A DNA stretch of 64,000 nucleotides from Bradyrhizobium diazoefficiens. Its GTDB lineage: Bacteria; Pseudomonadota; Alphaproteobacteria; Rhizobiales; Xanthobacteraceae. The stretch's first letter is position 1, and the number at the start of each line of letters is the position of its first letter. Where the stretch lies: positions 620,001-684,000 of the forward strand of contig NZ_JAENXS010000002.1 of NCBI RefSeq assembly GCF_016612535.1, in the 5' to 3' direction. Position numbers and translations under genes: made by a program. This document shows, one piece after another, positions 1 to 8,136 of the stretch. The notes under the pieces were generated by a model. It did not search any database and was not told the origin of the DNA. It saw nothing but the letters and a program-made list of their open reading frames with translations.

Positions 1-489
1 GAAGTAGTCGGCGAGATTCTGCTCGGTGGTGGTGCCGGTTTGCACGCAGACCGAGGCGCTGTTGAGCTCGAGCGCGGAATTCACCTTGAGCGACTTCTTC
101 ACCATGAAGCCCTGCCCGTCATAGTAAGTCACGCCGGTGAAGTTGGCGCCGAGCGCGGTATCGCGCGAGAGGGTCCATGTGGTGTTGCGCGAGAGCACAT
201 CGATCTCGCCGGATTGCAGCGCGGTGAAGCGGTCCTTGGCCGAGGTCGGCACGAACTTCACCTTGGTCGGATCGTTGAAGATGGCAGCCGCGATGGCGCG
301 GCAGACGTCGACGTCGAGCCCGGTCCAGTTGCCCTTGTCGTCAGGGTTCGAGAAGCCGGGCAGGCCCTGGCTGACGCCGCAGGACAGCATGCCCCGGTCC
401 TTGACGGTCTTGAGCGTTTGCGCGTCGGCGGCCTGGGCAGAGAGGCCGGCGGCGAGAGCAAGAGTGAGAGCCAGGGTTACGCGTTTCAT
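1..489 (-). CDS. aapJ: Amino-acid ABC transporter substrate-binding protein, AapJ type (partial)
   Basis: Periplasmic binding protein of a general L-amino-acid ABC importer; the 3' part lies beyond the left edge. The minus-strand product starts with a clear Sec signal peptide (MKRVTLALTLALAAG, cleavage near AQA) and then reads TVKDRGMLSCGVSQG and GLDVDVCRAIAAAIF, typical of solute-binding family 3. The ALQSGEIDVLSRNTTWT segment is characteristic of the AapJ/BztA subgroup. The ATG at 489 is the only good start. About 163 residues are visible of a family usually near 340. The aapQMP partners would be expected further left. Confidence 0.9.
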   Translation of the reverse strand, partial: MKRVTLALTLALAAGLSAQAADAQTLKTVKDRGMLSCGVSQGLPGFSNPDDKGNWTGLDVDVCRAIAAAIFNDPTKVKFVPTSAKDRFTALQSGEIDVLSRNTTWTLSRDTALGANFTGVTYYDGQGFMVKKSLKVNSALELNSASVCVQTGTTTEQNLADYF

Positions 490-905
490 GGGCTTTGGGC
501 CTTTCAAAGTCGTCTGAAGGTCAGGAACATTGTCTCAGGATCGTCTCTTGCCGGGGCAAATCCTACTAAAAACTGCCTTGCAAGAGTCATGCTGGAAACA
601 GTCATGCTGGAAACCTTGCCGAACACCCGCCGACGCCTTGAGGCCATACCTTAATCCCCGCCGCGGGCGCCTGCCGTGCCTTTATGGCTATGGCGCAAGG
701 TCCGGTCAGACGATGGATCGAAGGTCGCAGCAGGCCCCTCAACATGCGGCGACTGAATAGCACCTGCGCATCACAGAACGACTGGCGAGCCGGGTCAAGG
801 GGTTGACGGGACTCTTCTGTGTTCTGTTATTAACGTTCGCGGCCTTTCGGCCGTCCCGACGGCGCCATCCGCGCCCGGCAGAAACGCGCTTTTGAAAGCA
901 GACGC
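490..905. other. Intergenic region between aapJ and metC
   Basis: No convincing gene. It holds the divergent promoters of aapJ (minus) and metC (plus). It contains a 15-bp direct tandem repeat (585-614, listed separately). I looked for a SAM-responsive riboswitch upstream of metC and saw no recognisable core. Confidence 0.5.
585..614 (+). repeat. 15-bp tandem repeat, two perfect copies
   Basis: The unit AGTCATGCTGGAAAC occurs twice head to tail, 95-125 bp upstream of the aapJ start. It resembles in unit length the tandem repeats near 31.9, 43.0, 46.0 and 49.6 kb but not in sequence. Confidence 0.8.
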
Positions 906-2090
906 ATGGATTCCCCGCACCCCGCACAGCAGCACGCCGAAACCCGGCTGGTCACCTCCGGCCGCGATACCAAGGCGCAGAAGGGGTTCGTCAATCCGCC
1001 GGTGTTCCACGGCTCGACCGTGCTCTATCCGACCGCCGAGGACCTGCATGCCCATCGCGGCGAGTTCACGTATGGCCGCCACGGCACCCCGACGACCCGG
1101 GCGTTCCAGGACACGCTGATGGCGCTGGAGGGGCCGCAATGCGCCGGCGTCGGCATCGTGCCGTCGGGGCTGTCGGCGATCTCGACCACCCTGCTCGCGG
1201 TGCTGAAGACCGGCGACCACATCCTGGTTTGCGACAACGTCTACCGGCCCTCGCGCAATTTCTGCAACGGCATGCTCGCGCGCCTCGGCATCGAGACCAC
1301 CTATTTCGATCCGCTGATCGGCGACGGCATCGACAAGCTGTTCGAGCCCAACACCCGTGCGGTGCTGATCGAAGCGCCCGGCTCGCAATCATTCGAGATG
1401 CCCGACATCCGCGCCATCGCGGAGGTCGCGCATGCGCACGACGCGCTCGTCATCGACGACAACACCTGGGCGACGCCGCTCTATCACCGCTCGCTCGAGC
1501 AGGGCGTCGACATCAGCATGCAGGCCGCCACCAAATATATCGGCGGCCATTCCGACATCATGTTCGGCACGATCTCAGCCAACGCCAAGGCCTGGCCGCA
1601 GATTGTCGAGGGCATCCGCCTGCTCGGCGTCTGCGCCGGCCCAGACGACGTCTTCCTCGCGTTGCGCGGCCTGCGCACGCTGTCGGTGCGGCTCGCGCAG
1701 CATCATCGCTCCGGCCTCGACATGGCGCGCTGGCTGGCTAGCCGGCCTGAGGTCGCGCGCGTCCTGCATCCGGGGCTCGAGACCGATCCAGGCCATGCGA
1801 TCTGGAAGCGCGACTTCACCGGCGCCTCGGGCCTGTTCAGCATCGTGCTGAAGCCGGCGCCGCAGAAAGCGGTCGACACCATGCTCAACACGCTCAAACT
1901 GTTCGGCATGGGCTTCTCCTGGGGCGGCTTCGAGAGCCTCGCAATTCCCTTCGATTGCAAAGATTATCGCACGGCGACGAAGTGGGCGCCCGGCGGGCCG
2001 ACGCTGCGTCTGCATATCGGGCTGGAGAGCACCGACGATCTCAAGGCCGATCTCGATCGCGGCTTTGCGGCCCTGAAAGCGGCAATGTGA
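906..2090 (+). CDS. metC: Cystathionine beta-lyase
   Basis: PLP-dependent lyase of the Cys/Met metabolism family that cleaves cystathionine to homocysteine, pyruvate and ammonia in the cytoplasm. The 394-residue length is normal. The PLP-binding lysine lies in QAATKYIGGHSDIMFG (about residue 210), the cofactor Asp region is VIDDNTWATPL, and YGRHGTPTT near residue 57 is the family's substrate and phosphate region. The C-terminal SWGGFESLAIP motif favours MetC over gamma-synthases. It is monocistronic, with a weak ribosome site, and converges on the lipid A gene cluster. A related C-S lyase or gamma-lyase role cannot be excluded. Confidence 0.92.
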   Translation: MDSPHPAQQHAETRLVTSGRDTKAQKGFVNPPVFHGSTVLYPTAEDLHAHRGEFTYGRHGTPTTRAFQDTLMALEGPQCAGVGIVPSGLSAISTTLLAVLKTGDHILVCDNVYRPSRNFCNGMLARLGIETTYFDPLIGDGIDKLFEPNTRAVLIEAPGSQSFEMPDIRAIAEVAHAHDALVIDDNTWATPLYHRSLEQGVDISMQAATKYIGGHSDIMFGTISANAKAWPQIVEGIRLLGVCAGPDDVFLALRGLRTLSVRLAQHHRSGLDMARWLASRPEVARVLHPGLETDPGHAIWKRDFTGASGLFSIVLKPAPQKAVDTMLNTLKLFGMGFSWGGFESLAIPFDCKDYRTATKWAPGGPTLRLHIGLESTDDLKADLDRGFAALKAAM

Positions 2091-2114
2091 GCTTCGGATA
2101 GGGCAGCGCCGGAA

Positions 2115-2453
2115 TCAGCGATTGAGCGTCTTCGAGGCGCTGCCGCGGTTCTTGATGATCAGCATGATGTTGCGGACATAAATGATCGTCGCCAGCGCCT
2201 GTCCGAGGATGATGACGGGCTCGCGCTTGACGACGCCATAGACCAGGGTCATCAGGCCGCCGCCCATCGAGCAGAACCAAAACGCCATCGGCACCACGCT
2301 GTTGCCGGCGCGCTCGCTCGCGATCCACTGCACCAGGAAGCGCGCGGTGAAAAACAGCTGTGCGACCAGGCCGAAGGCGAGCCAGAAATCGAACTTGGCG
2401 ACGAAGACGTCGTAGAAATAATTGTGCAACGCCTGACCGAATTGAATGATCAT
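2115..2453 (-). CDS. Lipid-A-disaccharide synthase N-terminal-like (LABN) membrane protein
   Basis: Small inner-membrane protein of 112 residues with four hydrophobic segments, matching the LABN family, which occurs alone or fused to LpxB. It resembles small multidrug-resistance-like flippase partners in lipid A sugar modification. The visible motif WIASERAGNSVVPMAFW (about residues 43-59) is family-typical. Its ATG overlaps the TGA of the upstream glycosyltransferase (ATGA at 2450-2453), so the two are probably translationally coupled. It is the last gene of the four-gene minus-strand operon. Association with lipid-linked sugar handling is inferred from family and context. Confidence 0.85.
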   Translation of the reverse strand: MIIQFGQALHNYFYDVFVAKFDFWLAFGLVAQLFFTARFLVQWIASERAGNSVVPMAFWFCSMGGGLMTLVYGVVKREPVIILGQALATIIYVRNIMLIIKNRGSASKTLNR

Positions 2454-3184
2454 GCCTTTACCTCGGTCACGTCTGGAGTGGGCTTCTTGCGGCGGATCAG
2501 CCACCACACGCCGGCGAGATCCATGATCCCGATCCACAGCCGGTCGAAGAAGCCGTAGTTGGACACGCCGGAATGGCGCGGCCGGTCGATCACGTCGACA
2601 TAGGCGATGTCGAAACCCTCGCGACGAACCAGTGCCGGCAGGAAGCGATGCAGCCCGTCGAAATAGGGCATCATCAGAAAGACCTCGCGCCGGAACGCCT
2701 TCAACCCGCAACCGGTGTCGCGCGTGCCGTCGTGCAGGATCGCGTTGCGGACCTTGTTGGCCACCCGCGACTGGAATTTCTTGAAGCCGGTGTCCTTGCG
2801 CCCGACGCGTTGCCCGGCGGCAAGCCCGACATCGGCGCCCTTCTCGACCGCCGCGATCAGGTCCGGCAGGAAGGCAGGATTGTTCTGGCCGTCGCCATCG
2901 AGCGTCGCCACGATCGTGCCGCGGGCCGCGCGCACGCCGCTGCGCACCGCCGCCGACTGGCCGCCCGATTTGGCATGACGAAGCTGCCGCACATTGTCCC
3001 GCTGCGCCATGACCGCCGCGAGCCGCTCGCCGGTCGCATCGGTCGAGCCGTCGTTGACATAGATGATCTCATAAGCCCAGCGGCCATCGAGCGCGGCCGT
3101 GATCTCCTCGATCAGGGGCGCAATGTTGTCGGCTTCGTTGCGCACGGGGACGACGATGGAAACCGAAGGCTGGGGCGACGACAA
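2450..3184 (-). CDS. Family 2 glycosyltransferase, polyprenyl-phosphate sugar synthase type (ArnC/DPM1-like)
   Basis: Cytoplasmic-face enzyme expected to move a sugar from a nucleotide donor onto polyprenyl phosphate. The N-terminus VSIVVPVRNEADNI, YVNDGSTDAT and the acidic ATLDGDGQNNP (about residue 95) are the nucleotide-binding and DXD-type motifs of GT2. Unlike ArnC, the 244-residue protein has only a weak C-terminal hydrophobic stretch (FFDRLWIGIMDLAGVWWLI). The start appears to be TTG at 3184, as no ATG lies upstream in frame. It sits between the PAP2 phosphatase and the overlapping LABN gene. Which sugar it carries (mannose or galacturonate are candidates) cannot be read from sequence. 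Confidence 0.88.
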   Translation of the reverse strand: MSSPQPSVSIVVPVRNEADNIAPLIEEITAALDGRWAYEIIYVNDGSTDATGERLAAVMAQRDNVRQLRHAKSGGQSAAVRSGVRAARGTIVATLDGDGQNNPAFLPDLIAAVEKGADVGLAAGQRVGRKDTGFKKFQSRVANKVRNAILHDGTRDTGCGLKAFRREVFLMMPYFDGLHRFLPALVRREGFDIAYVDVIDRPRHSGVSNYGFFDRLWIGIMDLAGVWWLIRRKKPTPDVTEVKA

Positions 3185-3261
3185 ATCGAAAGCTCGTGGT
3201 TGGTTTGGCTTGACTTGAGGGATTGGCTCGGGGAACCGTGAGCCCCGGCAGGCAGCCGCTT

Positions 3262-4107
3262 TTATGGGGCGGATGGGCCACGGGCAACCCTTTTGAGGCG
3301 TCCGGGAAGCGGTCCTGGAAGCGGCACGATGGTGCCGTCGGCCCGGATGGCAAAAGCGAGCCGGCGCGCCGCAAACCAGTAGCGGACCGCCATGGCGCCG
3401 ACCATGCCGATAAGAGCACCGGCCGCGACGTCACTCGGGTGATGCGCCAGCAGCACCAGGCGCGTCAGCAGGATCACGATAGCGTAAGTGTACATGAACA
3501 CGCGCAGGCGTGGCCAAAGCGCCGAGACCGCAAGAGCCAAAGCGAACGCCGTCACCGCATGCCCCGACGGCAGGCTGGTATAAGCCGCCGAGCCCTCGAA
3601 CGGGATGAAGTTGAACGGATCGGCCTTGCCGCCGACGAACGGACGCCCGCGGCCGATGAGATATTTCAGGATCTCGGCGACGAACACCGACAGGGCCACA
3701 GACAGAAACATGTACTGAAGCCGAGTGCCGAAGCCGAGCAGCAGCGCGCGGCGTGTGCCGTGCAGGCCTGCCGCAACGAGCGCCACGACGACCAGGATTA
3801 CGCCAAGTACCGAGAGCACATTCTCGTCCTTGCCGAAATCGGTGAGGATGCGGATGGGCCAGAGAGCCGGCGTGCCACGCGCTGGCATCAACTGGATCTC
3901 TGTCCGATCGAACGCGACCATCAGCACGATAATCAAAGCAGCGCCCGCAGCGCTGAGCCACAGCGAATGCCGCGCCAGCTTTCGAGCGGCCGCGGCGCGG
4001 CGCGAATGCGATGGCGCGCGCACGAGCTGCGCCAGCCCACGTCCCGCGACCACGAACAGCTGCGCGGGGTAGCTCGCGCCCGGCGCGATCGTGGTCGTAA
4101 CAGGCAT
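3262..4107 (-). CDS. PAP2-family membrane phosphatase, LpxE/LpxF/PgpB-like
   Basis: Integral membrane phosphatase of 281 residues. It has the three phosphatase signatures: KYLIGRGRP, then SLPSGHAVT, then TRLVLLAHHPSDV, which carry the catalytic Arg, His and His-Asp residues. About six transmembrane segments flank them. The ATG at 4107 lies directly after the TAG of the upstream GT39 gene (4109-4111). Lipid A of Bradyrhizobium is known to lack phosphate, so a lipid A phosphatase in this operon is plausible. Recycling of undecaprenyl pyrophosphate or phosphatidylglycerol phosphate is an alternative. Confidence 0.87.
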   Translation of the reverse strand: MPVTTTIAPGASYPAQLFVVAGRGLAQLVRAPSHSRRAAAARKLARHSLWLSAAGAALIIVLMVAFDRTEIQLMPARGTPALWPIRILTDFGKDENVLSVLGVILVVVALVAAGLHGTRRALLLGFGTRLQYMFLSVALSVFVAEILKYLIGRGRPFVGGKADPFNFIPFEGSAAYTSLPSGHAVTAFALALAVSALWPRLRVFMYTYAIVILLTRLVLLAHHPSDVAAGALIGMVGAMAVRYWFAARRLAFAIRADGTIVPLPGPLPGRLKRVARGPSAP

Positions 4108-4108
4108 C

Positions 4109-5851
4109 CTATTCGGTGCCTTCCGAGCGGAAGATCGAGATCGAGATCGCGCGTCCCTGCGAGAAGTTATAGCCGTCAATGCGCGTGCCGACCTTGTAGC
4201 GCAGCCCGATCGCCTCGGCGCGCTGCACGAAGCTGCGCTCCGAGCGCTGCTCGATCAGCGCAAACCGGCAGCTGCCCTGCCTGAGGAAATCGGCGGCTCC
4301 AGACCCGTCGGTCAACAGCGTCTGGGTCCCGGTCAGGAACACGAGGCTCGGCTCGTGATAGCCGGCCGACGCCGCCTTCGGACCGACGCAGGTGACATTG
4401 CGCAGCGCGCGCGCGACCTCGATGCTCGGAAACAGCGGCGTCAGCGACGGCAGCACGATGCCATAGACCACGATCGCCAGCATCAGGGCGGCGACCAGCG
4501 CGTTGAGCACCGAGCGCTCGGCGCGGTTGTTGTCGTAGAGCCACCAGGCGAACAGGCCGAAGATCAGCGAGGCCGCGATGAACGGCCAGGCCACGAAGGC
4601 CGGCTGCCGCGTCAGCATGACCGCGCCGACCACCGCGATGATCGAGGCCGCCGCGGGAATCGCGAACCACCAGGCCGAGCCGCGCGCCAGCCAGGAGCGC
4701 GACAGCACATTCCGCTCCAATGCGCCGGCGGTGAGGATCGCGATCGCCGGATAGAGCGGCAGCACGTAATGCGGAAGCTTGGTCAGCACCGCCTCGAACA
4801 CGATCCAGGACGGGATCAGCCAGGCCAGCAGGAATTGCGCACCGGGCTCGCGCCGCGCCCGCCACACCGCGGGTGCCGCCATCGCCGCGAGCGGCGCGCC
4901 CGGCCAGAAGGTGATCCAGAACAGCGCCAAATAGAGCCCGGGCGGCGCACCATGGGATTCCTGGGCGCCGATCTTGCTCAGCATGTCGCCGCCGACGGAA
5001 TCGGCGAAGAAGGCATCGCCCGCCCGCCAGAAGATCGCGATGAACCAGGGTAGCACCAGCACCAGCATCCACATCAGGCCCCAGACCGGGCGCAACTTCC
5101 ACATCCAGGAAGAATCGCGGTCCTGGATCGCCAGCGCGACGATGGTGAGGCCTGCGAACATCAGGATCAGCGGGCCCTTGATCAGGATGCCGACGGCAAG
5201 CGCGGTCCAGAAGATGGCGGGCCAGCTCCAGGGCGGATGAGTTTCATCCTCCGCACGCTGCCAGGACAGATAGGCCCGCGACATCGCCCCCATCGCGGCG
5301 ACCACGCAGAACAGCAACATCGCGTCGGTCTTTGCGAGCCGCGCCTCGACGCCGAGCAGCACAGAGGCGGACATCAGGAGCCCGGCAAGGACCGCGGCGC
5401 GCCGCGTGACGAAGCCGAGCGCCGTCCAATAGGTCATGAGCACCGCGCCGATCGCACCTAACAGCGATGGCAGCCGATAGACCCAGATCCGCAATTCGGC
5501 CTTCGGCAGCCCGAGTGCCGACGCGGCTTCAACAGCAGCCGACTGCAACCAGTAGATGCCGACCGGCTTCTTGTAGCGAACGTCCTCCTGGAAACGGATG
5601 TCGACATAATCGCCGCTCTCGACCATCTGCTTGGTGGCCTGTGCAAAGCGCGCCTCGTCGCGATCGACCGGCGGGATGGTGAAGAAGCCGGGCAGGAAAA
5701 GCAGCAGCGCGCACAGCACGAGGAAAGCGACCGCACGGGCGTGACTGGCAGTGACAAAGTCGAGCATCAGCACGAGCCGGCTGCCCGGATTCACGGGCGA
5801 TTTCGGCTCTCGGGGCGCTCCAAAACGAGGCGTTGGATAGGTCTCGACCAT
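4109..5851 (-). CDS. GT39 (ArnT-like) membrane glycosyltransferase
   Basis: Polytopic glycosyltransferase of 580 residues that uses polyprenyl-phosphate-linked sugars on the periplasmic face. The N-terminal IPPVDRDEARFAQA followed by RYKKPVGIYWLQS is the ArnT/PMT active-site signature, and about eleven hydrophobic segments follow. The C-terminal periplasmic part lacks recognisable motifs. It is the first gene of a tight four-gene operon with a PAP2 phosphatase, a polyprenyl-P-sugar synthase and LABN. The set fits transfer of a sugar onto lipid A or core. Substrate is inferred only; aminoarabinose is unlikely because no arnA/B-like genes are nearby. Confidence 0.87.
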   Translation of the reverse strand: MVETYPTPRFGAPREPKSPVNPGSRLVLMLDFVTASHARAVAFLVLCALLLFLPGFFTIPPVDRDEARFAQATKQMVESGDYVDIRFQEDVRYKKPVGIYWLQSAAVEAASALGLPKAELRIWVYRLPSLLGAIGAVLMTYWTALGFVTRRAAVLAGLLMSASVLLGVEARLAKTDAMLLFCVVAAMGAMSRAYLSWQRAEDETHPPWSWPAIFWTALAVGILIKGPLILMFAGLTIVALAIQDRDSSWMWKLRPVWGLMWMLVLVLPWFIAIFWRAGDAFFADSVGGDMLSKIGAQESHGAPPGLYLALFWITFWPGAPLAAMAAPAVWRARREPGAQFLLAWLIPSWIVFEAVLTKLPHYVLPLYPAIAILTAGALERNVLSRSWLARGSAWWFAIPAAASIIAVVGAVMLTRQPAFVAWPFIAASLIFGLFAWWLYDNNRAERSVLNALVAALMLAIVVYGIVLPSLTPLFPSIEVARALRNVTCVGPKAASAGYHEPSLVFLTGTQTLLTDGSGAADFLRQGSCRFALIEQRSERSFVQRAEAIGLRYKVGTRIDGYNFSQGRAISISIFRSEGTE

Positions 5852-5901
5852 TGGTTCCGCTTACGCTGAAACCGCCATCGCCACAACCGCTTAAGGCAGC
5901 G

Positions 5902-8127
5902 TCATTGAATTCGAATGACAACTGTGTCCGCGGCGCCAGTGGCGTCGATCACGGTCAGCCGCGCAAAGCCCGGGCCGGGCGGATCGATCAGGCGCTGGCG
6001 CCGTCCGTCGATCTCGCCGAGCGCCGTCCCGTTGACCATGACAGTCATCGGCAGCACCCCGCCGGCGACCTTGACGGGCACGGCGGCGGCCTCAGCTCCA
6101 CCTGAGCGGTCTACGTCGATCCGGGAGCCGTTGAGCGGGAACTGGATGTGCAGCGCCTGCTCGCCGCCGGTCCGAACCAGTTCCCCCACCGGGCGGAACC
6201 GCTTCAACGGCAACGGCAACTTCGCGTTGCTGGCGACCAGGGTTCCCTTCGGCGGCCTCGGCAGCGGAACCAGCGTCTTGCCGGTCCGCGCAAAAGCATC
6301 AAAAAGGATGGGGGCTGCAGCGACGCGACCGATCAGACCGGGTACCGGCGCGCCATCGGGCCGGCCGACCCAGACACCAATGGTCATGCGGCCGTCGAAC
6401 CCGACCGACCACGCATCGCGGTAGCCGTAAGAGGTGCCGGTCTTGAACGCGATGCGGTTATGGGCGGCGTTTTCCGGCGGGGGCGTGCCGAGCAACACGT
6501 TGCCGACCTGCCAGGCTGCGACTTGATCCAGAAGCCGCAGCGGCTCACGATCGTCCTTATCCGCCATGACCTCGCGCAGCGGCCTGGTGGTGCCGAGCCG
6601 GGCGAAACCCGTATAGAGCTGGACGAGGTCCTGGAGTGTCACGCCGACGCCGCCGAGACCCATGGCGAGCCCCGGCGCCTCGTTCTTGGGCAGAACGAGG
6701 TTGCCGCCGGCCTGCCGCAGCCGCGACGCCAGCCGGCTCGAACCGACGCGGTCGAGCAGCACGATCGCGGGCACGTTCAGCGACAGCTGCAGCGCCTTCT
6801 TCACCGGCACCGTGCCCTGGAAGGTCATGTCGAAATTTTCCGGCGCGTAGGAGCCAAAGCGAACCGGGCGATCGTCGATCAGGCTGTCGGGATGAACGAA
6901 GCCGTCCTCGAAGGCCAGCCCATAGATGAACGGCTTGAGCGTCGATCCCGGCGAGCGGATGGCGCGGGTCATGTCGACCTGCCCTGCCCTGCTCTCGTCG
7001 AAATAATCCGCCGAGCCGACGCGCGCGAGCACGTCGCCAGTGTCGTTGTCGACCACAATGATGCCGACCGAAATGTTCGCACCCAACGCAACGGCGCGGT
7101 CGCGCGCCAAGGGTTCCAGCACCTTCTGGAGATTGGAATCCAGCGTCAGCTTGATGACCGGCGTATCCTTGATGGTGGACAGCGCGGTGTCGGAGGCGTG
7201 CGGCGCCAGGATCGGCATCGGCTTGCGCAGTTTCGGCACGGGCACGGCCTTGGCCTGCTTTGCGTCCTCGGTGCTGACCACATGCTCCTCGACCATGCGG
7301 TCGAGCACGCGGTCTCGCGCAATACGCGCGGCTTCGGGATAACGGTCGAGCCGGCGTCTCTCCGGCGATTGCGGCAGCGCGACCAGCAGCGCGGCCTCCG
7401 CCAGCGACAGCCGCTTCGGCTCCTTGCCGAGATAGGCGATGGAGGCTGCACGGATGCCTTCCAGATTGCCGCCATAAGGCGCGAGTGCGAGGTAGAGGTT
7501 GAGGATCTCGTCCTTGCTGAGCGTCTGCTCCAGCTCGATCGCGCGCACCATCTGGTGCAGTTTTGCGTAGAGCGAGCGCTGCCGCCGCGGCTCCATTAGC
7601 CGCGCGAGCTGCATCGAGATGGTCGAACCGCCCGACACGATGTGGCCGCGCGTCGTGAGTTGCAAAGCCGCGCGGCCGAGCGCCAGCGGATCGATGCCGT
7701 CATGGTCATAGAAGCGCTGGTCTTCATAGGCGAACAGCAGTTTCAGATAGGTTGGATCGACGTTGGCCTTGGTCTCGACCGGCAGCCGCCAGCGGCCATC
7801 GGCCATGGCGTAGGCGCGCAGCAGTTTGCCGTTGCGGTCGACGATCGTGGTCGAGACGCGCCGCGCTTCGTCGAGCGGCACCGGGCCGAGGGAGTAGACC
7901 CAGCCGACGAAGCCGACAATGGCGAGGATGAACGCGAACGCGGCGACGGAGAGGACGCGGAAGCCCCCGCCCCTTGCTCCGTCATGGCCGGGCTTGTCCC
8001 GGCCATCCACGTTCTTGGCCGCCGCACCAAAGTCCGTGGATGCCCGGGACATCTGCGCGAAGACGCGCTTCGCGCTTTTGCCCGGGCATGACGACGGAGA
8101 TTGTGGCTCGTTCGGAGCGTCAGTCAT
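5902..8127 (-). CDS. pbpC: Penicillin-binding protein 1C
   Basis: Bifunctional peptidoglycan glycosyltransferase/transpeptidase anchored by one N-terminal membrane segment. The GT51 domain shows EDQRFYDHDGIDPLALGRA and GGSTISMQLARLM (about residues 145-200). The transpeptidase domain has RSPGSTLKPF (SxxK), SLNVPA (SxN) and FKTGTSYGYRD (KTG). A PbpC C-terminal domain of about 90 residues follows. The ATG at 8127 is preferred; a GTG at 8136 is possible. The N-terminal cytoplasmic stretch (about residues 20-50) is encoded by a genomic palindromic repeat. It lies directly downstream of the alpha-2-macroglobulin gene, its usual partner. Confidence 0.93.
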   Translation of the reverse strand: MTDAPNEPQSPSSCPGKSAKRVFAQMSRASTDFGAAAKNVDGRDKPGHDGARGGGFRVLSVAAFAFILAIVGFVGWVYSLGPVPLDEARRVSTTIVDRNGKLLRAYAMADGRWRLPVETKANVDPTYLKLLFAYEDQRFYDHDGIDPLALGRAALQLTTRGHIVSGGSTISMQLARLMEPRRQRSLYAKLHQMVRAIELEQTLSKDEILNLYLALAPYGGNLEGIRAASIAYLGKEPKRLSLAEAALLVALPQSPERRRLDRYPEAARIARDRVLDRMVEEHVVSTEDAKQAKAVPVPKLRKPMPILAPHASDTALSTIKDTPVIKLTLDSNLQKVLEPLARDRAVALGANISVGIIVVDNDTGDVLARVGSADYFDESRAGQVDMTRAIRSPGSTLKPFIYGLAFEDGFVHPDSLIDDRPVRFGSYAPENFDMTFQGTVPVKKALQLSLNVPAIVLLDRVGSSRLASRLRQAGGNLVLPKNEAPGLAMGLGGVGVTLQDLVQLYTGFARLGTTRPLREVMADKDDREPLRLLDQVAAWQVGNVLLGTPPPENAAHNRIAFKTGTSYGYRDAWSVGFDGRMTIGVWVGRPDGAPVPGLIGRVAAAPILFDAFARTGKTLVPLPRPPKGTLVASNAKLPLPLKRFRPVGELVRTGGEQALHIQFPLNGSRIDVDRSGGAEAAAVPVKVAGGVLPMTVMVNGTALGEIDGRRQRLIDPPGPGFARLTVIDATGAADTVVIRIQ
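7980..8097. repeat. Palindromic repeat element inside the 5' end of pbpC
   Basis: The left arm GTCATGGCCGGGCTTGTCC and a right arm containing GCCCGGGCATGACGA are inverted relative to one another, with further internal dyads (GCGAAGACGCGCTTCGC). This is the type of element that reads GRDKPGHDG when translated and is common between genes in this group. Here it is in frame and translated as part of PbpC. Confidence 0.75.
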
Positions 8128-8136
8128 CCCAAACAC

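Noticed and set aside
780..905. SAM riboswitch before metC
   Set aside because: No conserved SAM-I or SAM-II core could be recognised in the leader.
6148..7599. Plus-strand frame of 483 codons
   Set aside because: Antisense of pbpC; Arg-rich shadow.
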